Positions 8,938 through 18,091 of a stretch of 64,000 nt of DNA are shown one piece after another. Origin of the DNA: Flexivirga aerilata (lineage in GTDB: Bacteria > Actinomycetota > Actinomycetes > Actinomycetales > Dermatophilaceae); the NCBI RefSeq assembly GCF_013002715.1, contig NZ_JABENB010000001.1, positions 1,178,001 to 1,242,000 on the forward strand, given 5' to 3'. The position numbers and the translations under genes were made by a program. The notes beneath the pieces are model-generated. The model searched no databases. It was not told where the DNA came from and was given only the letters and a program-made list of their open reading frames with translations. Position 1 is the first letter of the stretch, and the number at the start of each line of letters is the position of its first letter.

Positions 8938-9984
8938 ATGGCTAGTCAGGACTGGCTGGAGAAGGACTTTTACAAGATTCTCGGCGTCCCGCAGGACGCC
9001 TCCGAGGCCGACATCAAGAAGGCCTATCGCAAACTCGCCCGCAAGTGGCACCCCGACCAGAACCCCGGGGACGAAGCCGCGGAGCAGAAGTTCAAGGACA
9101 TCGGCGAGGCCAACTCGGTGCTGTCCGACCCGGAGAAGCGCCAGGAGTACGACCAGCTGCGCCAGATGGTCAGTGGTGGCGCACGATTCACGGCAGGCGG
9201 TCCCGGCGGGGCAGGCTCCGCCGGCGGCTTCGAGGACCTCTTCGGCTCGATGTTCGGCGGTGGCGGTGGCGGCAACGTCCGCTTCTCGACCGGCGGGCCC
9301 GGTGCCGGCGAGCAGATCAACCTCGACGACATCCTCGGCGCCTTCGGCGGCGGGGGCGGCGCGTCATACGGCTCGCCCTATGGCGGCGGTTATGGCGGCG
9401 GCTACGGCGGGTATGCCGCAGGCCCCCGCAAGGGTGCCGACCTCGAAGCACGCACGACCCTCAGCTTCCGCGACGCCGCGGCCGGCGAGACGGTCGAGCT
9501 GCGCGCCGCCGACGGGCAGACGATCAAGACCCGAATCCCCGCTGGGGTCAAGGACGGTCAGACGATTCGCCTGCGCGGCAAGGGTCAGCCGAGCCCCAAC
9601 GGCGGACAGCCGGGAGACCTGCTGCTGCACGTGACCGTGCTGCCGCACCCGGTGTACGGCAGGGAGGGTGACAACCTCACCGTCGAGCTGCCGGTCACCT
9701 TCGCCGAGGCCGCGCTGGGTGCGACGGTCACCGTGCCGACGATGGACGGCAAGGGCGTGAAGGTGAAGATCAAGCCGGGCACACCCTCCGGTCGAAAGCT
9801 GCGGGTCAAGGGTCGTGGCATCAAGACCAAGTCCGGCTCGGGCGACCTGATCGTCACCGTCCATGTCGTGGTGCCCGAGAAGCTGACCGACGAGACGCGT
9901 GAGGCGGTCGAGAAGCTCGCCGAGCACGACCGTCAGCAAGGCACCGACCCACGAGCGGAGATGACGGCGAAAGCCGCGTCATGA
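8938..9984 (+). CDS. dnaJ: DnaJ-type co-chaperone without zinc finger
   Basis: The 348-residue protein stimulates DnaK ATPase. The J-domain (residues about 9-75) has HPD at 38-40 (KWHPDQNP). A long Gly-rich linker follows, including [11 protein letters not shown], then two C-terminal beta domains ([36 protein letters not shown]). None of the four CxxCxGxG zinc-finger repeats of classical DnaJ is present, so this is a type B (CbpA-like) J-protein. That is notable because the J-protein in many actinobacterial dnaK-hspR operons is type A. A strong AAGGAG precedes the ATG. The stop overlaps the hspR start as ATGA. Confidence 0.95.
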   Translation: MASQDWLEKDFYKILGVPQDASEADIKKAYRKLARKWHPDQNPGDEAAEQKFKDIGEANSVLSDPEKRQEYDQLRQMVSGGARFTAGGPGGAGSAGGFEDLFGSMFGGGGGGNVRFSTGGPGAGEQINLDDILGAFGGGGGASYGSPYGGGYGGGYGGYAAGPRKGADLEARTTLSFRDAAAGETVELRAADGQTIKTRIPAGVKDGQTIRLRGKGQPSPNGGQPGDLLLHVTVLPHPVYGREGDNLTVELPVTFAEAALGATVTVPTMDGKGVKVKIKPGTPSGRKLRVKGRGIKTKSGSGDLIVTVHVVVPEKLTDETREAVEKLAEHDRQQGTDPRAEMTAKAAS

Positions 9985-10409
9985 CAACCACATCCGACGA
10001 TGCACCGGTCTACGCGATCTCCGCGGCAGCCAAGCTCGCCGGCATACACGCGCAGACGCTGCGCCAATACGACCGCCTCGGGATCGTGACTCCGTCACGA
10101 GCCCGGGGCGGTGGTCGTCGTTATTCGGTGCGCGACCTGGAGCTGCTGCGCGAGGTGCAGCGGCTGTCGCAGGAGGAGGGCGTCTCGCTCGCCGGCATCC
10201 GTCGCATCCTGGAGCTGGAGCACCAGATCGACGCCCTCCAGGCCCGGGTCGCCGAGCTCATGAAGGAAGCCGACCGGCTGCGTGACGACAACGCCGGCCG
10301 GGTTTTCGCCGCCGGCTCGGACGGCCAGATCACCGCGCTGCGCCCGGGGCAGCGTGCGCCCGTCAGCCGGGCGGACCGCGCGCTGGTGGTGTGGCGTCAG
10401 CGGAGCTGA
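9981..10409 (+). CDS. hspR: HspR, MerR-family heat-shock repressor
   Basis: The 142-residue repressor has an N-terminal MerR winged helix ([20 protein letters not shown], then [20 protein letters not shown]). A coiled-coil dimerisation helix ([20 protein letters not shown]) follows. The family binds HAIR elements, usually with DnaK as co-repressor, giving feedback control. Matching sites lie upstream of dnaK (6084, 6144) and clpB (20172). It overlaps dnaJ by four bases (ATGA) and is the last gene of the operon. Confidence 0.96.
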   Translation: MTTTSDDAPVYAISAAAKLAGIHAQTLRQYDRLGIVTPSRARGGGRRYSVRDLELLREVQRLSQEEGVSLAGIRRILELEHQIDALQARVAELMKEADRLRDDNAGRVFAAGSDGQITALRPGQRAPVSRADRALVVWRQRS

Positions 10410-10411
10410 CT

Positions 10412-10425
10412 CGGGCTCGAGCCCG
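10412..10425. terminator. Palindrome after hspR, possible transcription end
   Basis: CGGGCTCGAGCCCG is a perfect 14-base palindrome beginning three bases after the hspR stop. It has no loop-forming centre beyond the palindrome itself and no U-run, so terminator function is only suggested by position. Confidence 0.3.
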
Positions 10426-10478
10426 GTGCGGCAGTGATCGGATGTAAGTCCTGTCCCGTTGCTCCGCACTTCATGTCA

Positions 10479-10507
10479 TGGACAGCCGCATCACGAGGTG
10501 CTACGTT
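10479..10507 (+). promoter_or_regulatory. Predicted promoter of the deoxy-sugar operon
   Basis: TGGACA (10479-10484), a 17-base spacer and TACGTT (10502-10507) fit a housekeeping sigma-70-type promoter. Transcription would start near 10514, leaving a leader of about 140 bases before the GTG of the first gene. No obvious copy of the candidate regulator operator at 15673 is present here. Confidence 0.45.
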
Positions 10508-10652
10508 GCACAGACCTCGAGAGATCGGATCTTTCGTCGTGGGCATGTGGGCGCAGCCCGCACGTCCTCTTCCACCCCACCTGGAGGAGTCGCCCGGTGC
10601 CTGCCTCGATCGCCCGTCAGCTCCTGACCGGCCACCACAGCGGAGCAAAACC

Positions 10653-11975
10653 GTGACGAGCACCGTAACGGCGTTGCGAACGCTCGATATTCGCTTCCCG
10701 ACCTCGCGTGAGCTCGACGGCTCCGACGCGATGAATCCCGACCCCGACTACTCCGCGGCCTACGTGATCGTCGAGACCGATGCGCCCGACGGGCTGTCGG
10801 GCCACGGCTTCGTCTTCACCATCGGGCGTGGCAACGAGGTCGCGGTCGCCGCCATCGACGCCCTGCGGCCGATGCTCGTCGGTCACGACGCCGACGCCTT
10901 GCTGGAGGACCTCGGCGCCACCTCACGTGCGCTCATCGGGGACAGCCAGTTGCGCTGGCTCGGTCCCGAGAAGGGCGTCATGCACATGGCGATCGCCGCG
11001 GTGCTCAACGCGCTCTGGGACTTGCGTGCCAAACGGGCGGGTATGCCGCTCTGGCAACTCCTTTCGCGGATGACGCCGGAGGAGCTGGTCGCGCTCGTCG
11101 ACTTCCGCTATCTGTCCGACGCGCTGACCCCGGAGGAAGCGCTGCAGCTGCTGCGTGCGGCCGAGCCCGGGCGTGCCGAGCGGGAGAGGCAGCTGCTCGA
11201 ACGCGGCTACCCGGCATACACGACCACGCCCGGGTGGCTCGGCTACTCCGACGACAAGCTGGAGCGCCTGGCCAAGGAAGCGGTCGCCGACGGCTTCGGT
11301 CAGATCAAGCTCAAGGTCGGCGCGTGCCTCGAGGACGACATCCGGCGGATGAAGATCGCGCGCGCGGCGGTGGGCGCGGATGTCCGCATCGCGATCGACG
11401 CCAACCAGAGGTGGGACGTCGATGAGGCAGTCGAGTGGGTGCGCGCGCTCACGCCCTCCGACCCCTACTGGATCGAGGAGCCCACCAGCCCGGACGACGT
11501 GCTGGGGCATGCGCGCATCCGCCGCGGCGTCAGTCCGGTGAAGGTCGCGACCGGCGAACACGCCCAGAACAGAGTCATTTTCAAGCAGCTCCTGCAGGCG
11601 GGGTCGATCGACGTGCTGCAGCTCGACGCGGCCCGGGTGGCAGGTGTCAACGAGAACCTCGCGATCCTGCTGCTGGCGGCGAAATTTGGGGTGCCGGTCT
11701 GCCCGCACGCGGGCGGTGTGGGCCTGTGCGAAATGGTCCAGCACCTGTCGATGTTCGACTTCGTCGCGCTCACCGGGACGACGCAGGATCGGGTGATCGA
11801 GTATGTCGATCACCTGCACGGGGAGTTTGTCGACCCCGCCGTGGTCAGCGACGGTCACTACGTCGCGCCGACCGCCCCGGGTTTTTCCTCGCAGCTGCGC
11901 GACGACGTGCTGCGAGACTACGAATACCCGGCCGGCCCCGTCTGGCGGGCGATCGCCGAGGAGGATGCTCGATGA
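10653..11975 (+). CDS. fucD: L-fuconate dehydratase-like enolase-superfamily enzyme
   Basis: The 440-residue enzyme is expected to dehydrate L-fuconate to 2-keto-3-deoxy-L-fuconate. Enolase-superfamily features are in order: IKLKVGA with the catalytic Lys pair, [10 protein letters not shown] (metal-binding Asp), WIEEPT and VATGEHAQN (metal-binding Glu residues), [12 protein letters not shown], and [11 protein letters not shown] with the catalytic His. The length and [11 protein letters not shown] ending are those of FucD rather than mandelate racemase. The GTG at 10653 has GGAG seven bases upstream; the further upstream open frame contains the promoter. It opens a five-gene operon linked by overlaps to SDR, mutarotase, aldo/keto reductase and lactonase genes, which fits the non-phosphorylating L-fucose pathway. 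A closely related acid could be the true substrate. Confidence 0.85.
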   Translation: MTSTVTALRTLDIRFPTSRELDGSDAMNPDPDYSAAYVIVETDAPDGLSGHGFVFTIGRGNEVAVAAIDALRPMLVGHDADALLEDLGATSRALIGDSQLRWLGPEKGVMHMAIAAVLNALWDLRAKRAGMPLWQLLSRMTPEELVALVDFRYLSDALTPEEALQLLRAAEPGRAERERQLLERGYPAYTTTPGWLGYSDDKLERLAKEAVADGFGQIKLKVGACLEDDIRRMKIARAAVGADVRIAIDANQRWDVDEAVEWVRALTPSDPYWIEEPTSPDDVLGHARIRRGVSPVKVATGEHAQNRVIFKQLLQAGSIDVLQLDAARVAGVNENLAILLLAAKFGVPVCPHAGGVGLCEMVQHLSMFDFVALTGTTQDRVIEYVDHLHGEFVDPAVVSDGHYVAPTAPGFSSQLRDDVLRDYEYPAGPVWRAIAEEDAR

Positions 11976-12727
11976 CGGACTACGCCAGGATTCGCGCGCT
12001 GGTGACCGGCGGCGCCAGCGGCATCGGGAAGGCGGCAGCGCGGGAGCTGCAGTCACGAGGCGCTCAGGTCGCCGGGCTCGACCTCGACCCGTCCGGCGCG
12101 CCGGACGGCGCCATCGGGGTGCACTGCGACGTCGCCGACGACGCGTCGGTGCGAGCGGCCGTGCAGGAGGCGGCCGACCGGCTCGGCGGCATCGACGTCG
12201 TGGTCAACAACGCCGGCATCGGCGCCCAGGGCGCGGTCACCGACAACGACGACGACGAATGGCACCGGGTGCTCGACGTCAACGTGCTCGGCATCGTGCG
12301 GGTCACCCGCGCGGCGATGCCCCATCTGCAACAGTCGGACGCGGCTGCGGTGGTCAACACCTGCTCGATCGCGGCGTGGGCGGGGCTGCCGCAGCGTGCG
12401 CTCTACAGCGCGAGCAAGGGCGCGGTGCAGGCACTCACCCTCGCGATGGCCGCCGACTACGTGCGGGACGGCATCCGGGTCAATTGCGTCAACCCCGGGA
12501 CCGTCGACACGCCCTGGGTGGGCCGGCTGCTCGACACGGCCGACGATCCGCGGGCCGAACGTGCCGCTTTAGAGGCGCGTCAACCGACCGGCCGTCTGGT
12601 GCAGCCGGACGACGTGGCCCGCGCCATCGCCTACCTCGCAGACCCGGCCCACGTGTCGACGACCGGCACCGTGCTCGCCGTGGACGGCGGCATGCATGGC
12701 CTGCGGGTGCGTCCTGCCCAGGCCTGA
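11972..12727 (+). CDS. SDR dehydrogenase, probably 2-keto-3-deoxy-L-fuconate dehydrogenase
   Basis: This classical short-chain dehydrogenase (251 residues) has the dinucleotide motif TGGASGIG near the N-terminus, an LD-type acidic residue after strand 2, NNAG, and catalytic Ser plus YSASK. In the known L-fucose pathway an SDR oxidises the FucD product to 2,4-diketo-3-deoxy-L-fuconate, and the gene order supports that role. L-fucose dehydrogenase is the alternative, but the aldo/keto reductase two genes on is the better candidate for that step. The ATG overlaps the fucD stop as ATGA. Confidence 0.8.
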   Translation: MTDYARIRALVTGGASGIGKAAARELQSRGAQVAGLDLDPSGAPDGAIGVHCDVADDASVRAAVQEAADRLGGIDVVVNNAGIGAQGAVTDNDDDEWHRVLDVNVLGIVRVTRAAMPHLQQSDAAAVVNTCSIAAWAGLPQRALYSASKGAVQALTLAMAADYVRDGIRVNCVNPGTVDTPWVGRLLDTADDPRAERAALEARQPTGRLVQPDDVARAIAYLADPAHVSTTGTVLAVDGGMHGLRVRPAQA

Positions 12728-12730
12728 GCC

Positions 12731-13048
12731 ATGGACCGGATTGCGTTGCACACCAAGGTCGCTCGCGGCAAGGAAGCTGAATACGCGGCGGCGCACGATG
12801 CGATCCCCACGGAGCTGGTCGACGCCCTGCGCGAGGCCGGCGTGCACACCTGGCGCATCTGGCGCGACGGGCAGGAGCTCTTCCACGTCATCGAGTGCGA
12901 TGACTACGCCCACATGCGCAACTTCCTGCGCGATCACCCGGCCAACGTGCCGTGGCAGGCTCGCATGAGCGAGCTGCTGGAGGTGGAGGACGACTACTCC
13001 GGGGGCGACCGCGGCATCGTCCAGGTCTGGGAGCTTCCGGACGTATGA
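12731..13048 (+). CDS. L-rhamnose/L-fucose mutarotase family protein
   Basis: The 105-residue ferredoxin-like protein begins MDRIALHTKVARGKEAEY and contains WRIWRDGQELFHVIECDDY, the pattern of the RhaM (DUF718) mutarotase family. These enzymes interconvert sugar anomers, here presumably supplying the right anomer of L-fucose or a similar 6-deoxy sugar to the dehydrogenase. It lies 3 bases after the SDR gene and overlaps the next gene by four bases. Confidence 0.85.
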   Translation: MDRIALHTKVARGKEAEYAAAHDAIPTELVDALREAGVHTWRIWRDGQELFHVIECDDYAHMRNFLRDHPANVPWQARMSELLEVEDDYSGGDRGIVQVWELPDV

Positions 13049-14037
13049 CGCAGCGGCGCGCACCGTTGCCCCGTCGCCCGGGGGTGCAGTTGACCCGGCT
13101 GGGGCTCGGCGCGGCAACCCTCGGCAACCTCTACACCCCGGTGTCGGACGAGGCGGCGGATCTGACCTGCGCGGCCGCAGCCGAGGCCGGCATCGAATAC
13201 GTCGACACCGCACCGCATTACGGCCTGGGGCTGTCGGAGCGACGAGTAGCTCGCTGGCTCTCCCGGGAGCCGGGAGTCGTCGTCTCGACCAAAGTCGGAC
13301 GGTTGCTGGAGCCGGTCGATCCGCCCTACCTGCCCGACGACGAGGGCTTCGCGATCGAGGCGAGATTTCGTCGGGTGCGCGACTACTCGGCGACCGGGAT
13401 CAGGCGCAGCCTGGAGAGCAGTCTCGAGCGCCTCGGCATCGATCGGCTGGGCATCGTGTTGTTGCACGACCCGGACGACGTCGAGGAGCAGGCGATGACG
13501 GAGTCGATCCCGGCGCTCGTGCGATTGCGCGACGAGGGGCTGGTCGACGCGATCGGCGTCGGGATGAATCAGTCGGCGATGCTCGCGCGGTTCGTGGAGC
13601 GCACCGACATCGACCTGGTCATGTGCGCCGGCCGCTTCACGCTCCTCGAGCAGGCGGCGCTCGGCGACCTGCTGCCGGCCGCGCTCGAGCACGGCGTCGG
13701 GGTCGTCGCCGCCGGCGTGTTCAACTCGGGCATACTCGCCGAGCCCAGGCCGCCGGACGATGCGACCTACGACTATTTCCCTGCGCCGAAACCCTTGCTG
13801 GACAAGGCTCGTCGGGTCGCCGCCGTCTGCGCCGACTTCGGCGTGAGTCTGCCGGCAGCCGCGGTGCACTTACCACTGCAGCACCCGGCGGTCGTGAGTG
13901 TCGTCCTCGGCATGAGGTCGCCGGACGAGGTGCGCGCCGATGCGTCATACGTCTCTGCGGAGGTGCCGGACGAGCTCTGGGCGGCGCTGGTGCGAGAGGG
14001 CTTGCTCCCGGACACCGTGCTGGGGAGCGGCGCATGA
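13045..14037 (+). CDS. Aldo/keto reductase, probable L-fucose (D-threo-aldose) 1-dehydrogenase
   Basis: The 330-residue TIM-barrel oxidoreductase has the AKR tetrad: D and Y in YVDTAPHYGLGLSERR, K in VVSTKVGR and H in LLHDPDD. Sequence features (RLGLGAATLGNLYTPVSDEA at the N-terminus, VFNSGILAEPRP in the C-terminal half) match the D-threo-aldose 1-dehydrogenase / L-fucose dehydrogenase branch. In this operon it would oxidise the sugar at C1 to a lactone, which the next gene product opens. It starts by an ATGA overlap with the mutarotase gene and ends by another with the lactonase gene. Confidence 0.83.
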   Translation: MTQRRAPLPRRPGVQLTRLGLGAATLGNLYTPVSDEAADLTCAAAAEAGIEYVDTAPHYGLGLSERRVARWLSREPGVVVSTKVGRLLEPVDPPYLPDDEGFAIEARFRRVRDYSATGIRRSLESSLERLGIDRLGIVLLHDPDDVEEQAMTESIPALVRLRDEGLVDAIGVGMNQSAMLARFVERTDIDLVMCAGRFTLLEQAALGDLLPAALEHGVGVVAAGVFNSGILAEPRPPDDATYDYFPAPKPLLDKARRVAAVCADFGVSLPAAAVHLPLQHPAVVSVVLGMRSPDEVRADASYVSAEVPDELWAALVREGLLPDTVLGSGA

Positions 14038-14882
14038 CCCGAGTCGACGCGCACCACCATCTGTGGGATCCCGGGCGACGCCACTACCCGTTCCTCGACG
14101 GCGACGAGCTCGCGCCGATCCGCCAGGTCTTCGGACTCGACGAGTTGCGTGCGATGGCTGCCCAGCTGGGTGTCGACCACACCGTGCTGGTGCAGACTGT
14201 CGCCGACGAGAGCGAAACGCGCGAATTCCTTGCTCTTGCAGGGGCTTCCGGAGGGCTCGTCGCGGGTGTTGTCGGCTGGCTCGACCTCACCGCGCCGGAC
14301 CTGGACGAGCGGATCGCCGCATTGCGGGCGTCGCCGGGCGGTGACCTCCTCGTCGGCATCCGGCACCAGATCCAGGACGAGTCCGACCCTCGGTGGGCGG
14401 AGCGGGAGGACGTGGTCCGTGGCGTCCGCACCGTCGGCGAGGCCGGCCTGGTCTACGACCTGTTGGTCCAGCAGCCGCAATGGGAGGCCGGCCGTCGACT
14501 CGTGGAGCGTTGCCCCGGCACGCGTTTCGTGCTCGACCATGCGGGGAAACCACCGATCGCATCGGGTGAGCTGGCCGCGTGGACGTGGTGGATCGCCGAC
14601 CTCGCGAGGCTGCCCAACCTCGTGGTCAAGGTCAGCGGTCTGGTGACCGAGGCCGACTGGCAGCGCTGGACCGGCGGCGATCTCGCGCCCGTCGTCGATG
14701 CGCTCGTCCAGACCTTCGGACCGCAGCGGCTCATTCAGGGCTCGGACTGGCCGGTGGCCGAACTCGCCGGCCCCACCCCGACCTCCTGGGCGATCGTCAG
14801 TGAGCTGCTTGCGGCTGCGGGCGCTCAGGACGCGCTCGGTGACAACGCGGTCGGCTGGTACAGCCTCGCCGTGACGACGTGA
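14034..14882 (+). CDS. Amidohydrolase-family L-fuconolactonase
   Basis: This COG3618-type amidohydrolase has 282 residues. It starts with MTRVDAHHHLWDP, the HxH metal motif of the family. FVLDHAGKPPI near residue 165 and IQGSDWPV near residue 235 provide further His and Asp ligands. Relatives hydrolyse L-fucono-1,5-lactone, L-rhamnono-lactone or 2-pyrone-4,6-dicarboxylate. The operon makes the fuconolactone role most likely. It is the last gene of the operon. No 2,4-diketo-3-deoxy-fuconate hydrolase and no transporter gene is adjacent, so the pathway must be finished elsewhere. Confidence 0.85.
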   Translation: MTRVDAHHHLWDPGRRHYPFLDGDELAPIRQVFGLDELRAMAAQLGVDHTVLVQTVADESETREFLALAGASGGLVAGVVGWLDLTAPDLDERIAALRASPGGDLLVGIRHQIQDESDPRWAEREDVVRGVRTVGEAGLVYDLLVQQPQWEAGRRLVERCPGTRFVLDHAGKPPIASGELAAWTWWIADLARLPNLVVKVSGLVTEADWQRWTGGDLAPVVDALVQTFGPQRLIQGSDWPVAELAGPTPTSWAIVSELLAAAGAQDALGDNAVGWYSLAVTT

Positions 14883-14960
14883 AACCTATTGACTGACCTA
14901 CGAATGCGGGAAATGCGTCGTGTCGGACCCGGACCTTGTCACCCTCGACCCGACCCGGAC

Positions 14961-15659
14961 TCAGCTGCCGTCGCCGGTTGCGGCGGCGGCCTGCCGGAGC
15001 CACTCCTCGACACCGGCGATGTGCAGCGTCGCAGCCGCGTGTGCGACGTCCGGTTGGCGCGCGCGCAGTGCGTCCAGGATCTGCCGATGCTCCCGGTTGG
15101 TGCGCTCGACCGCCCGCTGCTGGGTCAGGCCGCGCCAGATGCGGGCGCGGTGAGTCGGCCCGGCGATGCTGTCGAGCAGCGACGCGAGCACCGGGTTGCC
15201 CGAGCCGGCCACGATGCGCCGGTGAAACTCGAGGTCTGTCTGCACGAGATCGTCGACCGACGCGTCCGCGGCCAGCGCGTCGAGGTGCTGCTCCAGACCG
15301 GTCAGCTCCTCGTCGGTCATCGCCAGGGCCGCCTTCGCGGTGGCGGCCGGCTCGAGGATGCGGCGCACCTCCAGGAAATTGAGCACGGTGTCGTCCTGGT
15401 GGAAGTCCACGACGAACTCCATCGCACCCATCAGCAGGGTGGGTTCGAGACTGGTGACGTAGGTCCCGTCACCCTGCCGCACGTCGAGCACGTGGATCAG
15501 CGACAGGGCCTTGACCGCCTCGCGCAGCGAATTGCGCGACAGACCGAGGCGGTCGGCGAGGTCGGCCTCCCGCGGCAACTTGCTACCGGGACGGAGCTCG
15601 CCGGTGACGATCATCTGCTTGATCTTGGTGATCGCCTCATCGGTGACGGCCACGAGCAC
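14961..15659 (-). CDS. GntR-family (FadR subfamily) transcriptional regulator
   Basis: The 232-residue protein has an N-terminal winged helix (GSKLPREADLADRLGLSRNS, then LREAVKALSLIHVLDVRQGDGTYV) and an all-helical FCD ligand domain. The metal/ligand-binding Asp and His residues sit at DLEFHRRIV and THRARIW. FadR-type regulators typically sense acids or sugars. Convergent placement just downstream of the deoxy-sugar operon suggests it controls it, probably responding to fuconate or a keto-deoxy intermediate. The GTG start at 15659 was chosen because it places a short MLVAVTDEA N-terminus before the wing. Confidence 0.88.
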   Translation of the reverse strand: MLVAVTDEAITKIKQMIVTGELRPGSKLPREADLADRLGLSRNSLREAVKALSLIHVLDVRQGDGTYVTSLEPTLLMGAMEFVVDFHQDDTVLNFLEVRRILEPAATAKAALAMTDEELTGLEQHLDALAADASVDDLVQTDLEFHRRIVAGSGNPVLASLLDSIAGPTHRARIWRGLTQQRAVERTNREHRQILDALRARQPDVAHAAATLHIAGVEEWLRQAAAATGDGS

Positions 15660-15672
15660 CTCCAGTAGTCAT

Positions 15673-15682
15673 TGGGTATCCA
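15673..15682. promoter_or_regulatory. Candidate GntR/FadR-type operator
   Basis: TGGGTATCCA is a near-palindrome of the TGG-N4-CCA type common at FadR-family sites, 14 bases upstream of the regulator gene start. It may mediate autoregulation. I found no second clear copy upstream of the sugar operon, so the assignment is tentative. Confidence 0.35.
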
Positions 15683-15796
15683 CTCATCATGGCGCGCTGG
15701 GTGCGCTGGTGCCTGCCGGATCCGCAATGTCCGATCGCGGGCGCAGAACGCCCGAGCATGCCACGAACGGCTGGAAGGAGTGCGGCAGCCGCCGGA

Positions 15797-16639
15797 TCAG
15801 GCTCGCCCCTGGTGCACGAGCGCCTCGGCGTGCACCTGCATTGCGTCACCGGCGCGTTCGCGGGCGAGCCGCTTCATGCCGTCGGCCGGATGCACCGGCT
15901 CGGGCCACTTCGGCAGCAGCGAGTCGCCCTCGCGCACCCCGCTGATCCGCCGCCGGAAGAGCGGGATGACCTCGTCGCGCACCCACAGCGACTCCTCGTG
16001 CAGTGCCTGCCGCCACGGGCGCGGCCGGAACGGCGGGAGCTCGGGGATCTTGAGCGTGTGCGGGATGCCGAGCTCCTGCAGCACGTGCCCGGCGAGCCGT
16101 TTGTGACCCGCCTTCGACATGTGGATCCGGTCCGCGCTCCACATGCGCCGGTCGTAGAACTCGGCATACTGCGCGTGGTCGACGAGCACCGCGCCGTAGT
16201 CCTTCGACAGGTCGCGGACGGTCTGGTTGAAGTAGACGAGTCGTCGGCGGACCGGCTCCAGCAGCGGTGTCGCCGTGGGGTCGAACGCCGTGAAGACGAT
16301 GAGTTGCGCTCCGCTTGCTCGCAACCGGCGCACGGCGGCTTCGTAGCGCTCCATCACCGAGCCCATGTTGACCCGCACCGCGAGGATGTCGTTGCCACCG
16401 GCGTAGAACGACAGGTGTGTGGGCCGCATCGCTATCGCGGCGTCGAGTTGCTCGTCGACCACTTCGTCGAGCACCTTGCTGCGGATCGCCAGGTTGGCAT
16501 AGCGCCACTCGTCGTCATAGCGTCCGAGTTGGCGGGCCATCCGATCGGCCCATCCGCGAACTCCGTTGGGGTAGAGGACATTCGGGTCCCCGACACCCTC
16601 GGTATACGAGTCGCCGACGGCGACGAACAGGCCAGCCAT
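15797..16639 (-). CDS. SGNH/GDSL hydrolase
   Basis: The 280-residue esterase-like protein has block I GDSYTEG with the catalytic Ser near residue 10, block III GGND near residue 84 and block V DRIHMSKAGH with the catalytic Asp-His. The family hydrolyses esters of lipids, sugars or small molecules. The N-terminus MAGLFVAVGDSYTEG leaves no room for a signal peptide, so it is cytoplasmic. It is monocistronic and divergent from the next gene. Substrate not inferable. Confidence 0.87.
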   Translation of the reverse strand: MAGLFVAVGDSYTEGVGDPNVLYPNGVRGWADRMARQLGRYDDEWRYANLAIRSKVLDEVVDEQLDAAIAMRPTHLSFYAGGNDILAVRVNMGSVMERYEAAVRRLRASGAQLIVFTAFDPTATPLLEPVRRRLVYFNQTVRDLSKDYGAVLVDHAQYAEFYDRRMWSADRIHMSKAGHKRLAGHVLQELGIPHTLKIPELPPFRPRPWRQALHEESLWVRDEVIPLFRRRISGVREGDSLLPKWPEPVHPADGMKRLARERAGDAMQVHAEALVHQGRA

Positions 16640-16765
16640 TGCAGGGCTGACAGTATGACGGCGCAGTCACGGCAGCACGAACCTCCCGTGGCCGTCCGGC
16701 GACGTGCACGCAACGGCTCGGTGACGTGCACCGCCCGGCACCGCGCTGCTGGCAGAGTAGGACTC

Positions 16766-17038
16766 GTGATCGAGTACTTGATGGTGTTCCCCGATCGTGA
16801 TGCTGCCGAAGAGGTCGCCGAGGAGATCGCGGACGACGACTTCACGTCCGTGCGTGTCCTGTCCGAGGCCCTCGCCGGCGAGGATGATGCGGAGGACGTC
16901 GACTGGGTGGTCCATGTCGTGCAGGACACCGTCGACGACCCCGCGGGCGCGGTGGCACGCGCCTTGTCCGAGCGGTTCGCCGCGCTGGCCGAGGAGCACG
17001 ACGGGTGGCTCGACGACGACCGGTCCACCGGCGACTGA
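16766..17038 (+). CDS. RraB-like (ribonuclease E inhibitor family) small protein
   Basis: The 90-residue protein reads IEYLMVFPDRDAAEEVAEEI, then WVVHVVQ and FAALAEEHDGWLDDD. This reproduces the RraB domain layout: strand, helix beginning after PDR, strand, helix, and the YDGW-like ending. RraB modulates RNase E in Escherichia coli; whether actinobacterial members do so is not established. The GTG at 16766 was chosen because the domain begins immediately; the frame is open further upstream but lies antisense to the SGNH gene. Very acidic C-terminus. Confidence 0.68.
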   Translation: MIEYLMVFPDRDAAEEVAEEIADDDFTSVRVLSEALAGEDDAEDVDWVVHVVQDTVDDPAGAVARALSERFAALAEEHDGWLDDDRSTGD

Positions 17039-17086
17039 CCGAAAATCCGTTCGCCGCCCGGGTCGGGGATTGCCTACTGTGAGCAG

Positions 17087-18091
17087 GTGATTCGGCTTCT
17101 GGACGTCGCTGACGACGGCGAGATGCGATCGGCGTTCGACCTCGGGGTCGAGGTCGGTTCCGTGGACCGTCCGTGGTTCCGCCCGCCGGCGTTCGGGTCC
17201 TGGCTCATCGAGCGGCGTCAGCCCGATCAGGAGGAGCGGCAGGAGCTCTACGGAGTCTTCGACGGCGACCGGCTGACGGGCACGAGCCTGCTGTGGGTCC
17301 CGCTGACCGACAACCTCGACAAGGTGTATGCCGACGTGACCGTCCACCCGCAGGCGCGTCGGCGCGGTGCGGGCACCGCATTGGTGGGGCATCTCGTGGA
17401 CCGTGTGCGGCAACTCCGGCGGCGGGAGGTCTGGGTCGAATCATTCGTACCCCCAGGCGATTTCGCATCCCATCCCTACAGCCGGTTTGCGCACGCGCAT
17501 GGGTTCGAGACCGGGTGGGTGGAAGCAGTGCGGCACCTGCCGCTGCCGATGGCGCGGACCACGCTCGAGCGGCTCGCCGGGGCGGATGCCCCGTCATACG
17601 AGCCGGATTATGAGGTGCGCACGTTCGTCGGGCGCGTGCCGGACGCGCTGCTGCCCGGGCTGGCCGAGTTGATGAGCCTGCTCGCCGTCGATGCGCCGTC
17701 CGGCGATTTCGACTTCGAGGCGGAAGACATCACACCCGACCGGTTGCGCCGCGCCCACGCACGGGAGGAGCAGCAGGGCCGAACGCGCCTGTCCGCACTC
17801 GCGATTCATCGCCGGTCCGGGGTCGTCGCAGCGCAGTCAGACCTCGTTCTCGACGACGACCTAGCAGGGCCGGTGCGTCAGGAGGGCACGTTCGTGCACC
17901 GCGAGCATCGCGGCCATCGTCTCGGTATGGCGACGAAGGTCGCCAACCTGCAGCTCCTGCAACGGGCCAGGCCGGGGCGGCCCTACGTCGTGACGATGAA
18001 CGCGGAGGACAACCAGCACATGGTCGACATCAACGTCGCGCTGGGTTTCGAGGTCGTCGAGCGTCTGGTCGAGTGGGTGCGGAGAGTCTGA
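17087..18091 (+). CDS. GNAT-family N-acetyltransferase, double domain
   Basis: The 334-residue protein contains two GNAT-type folds. The first has VTVHPQARRRGAGTALVGHL, a clear acetyl-CoA-binding motif A (R-R-x-G-x-G/A). The second, degenerate domain has GTFVHREHRGHRLGMATKVA. This tandem layout is shared with mycothiol synthase and many uncharacterised actinobacterial acetyltransferases; it differs from MshD in its substrate-side residues. The GTG start follows a weak ribosome site. The stop codon lies within the first unit of a 15-base tandem repeat. Confidence 0.82.
   Translation: MIRLLDVADDGEMRSAFDLGVEVGSVDRPWFRPPAFGSWLIERRQPDQEERQELYGVFDGDRLTGTSLLWVPLTDNLDKVYADVTVHPQARRRGAGTALVGHLVDRVRQLRRREVWVESFVPPGDFASHPYSRFAHAHGFETGWVEAVRHLPLPMARTTLERLAGADAPSYEPDYEVRTFVGRVPDALLPGLAELMSLLAVDAPSGDFDFEAEDITPDRLRRAHAREEQQGRTRLSALAIHRRSGVVAAQSDLVLDDDLAGPVRQEGTFVHREHRGHRLGMATKVANLQLLQRARPGRPYVVTMNAEDNQHMVDINVALGFEVVERLVEWVRRV

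Noticed and set aside
10410..10652. Riboswitch in the leader of the deoxy-sugar operon
   Set aside because: I could identify a promoter, but no conserved riboswitch core or strong secondary structure in the roughly 140-base leader.
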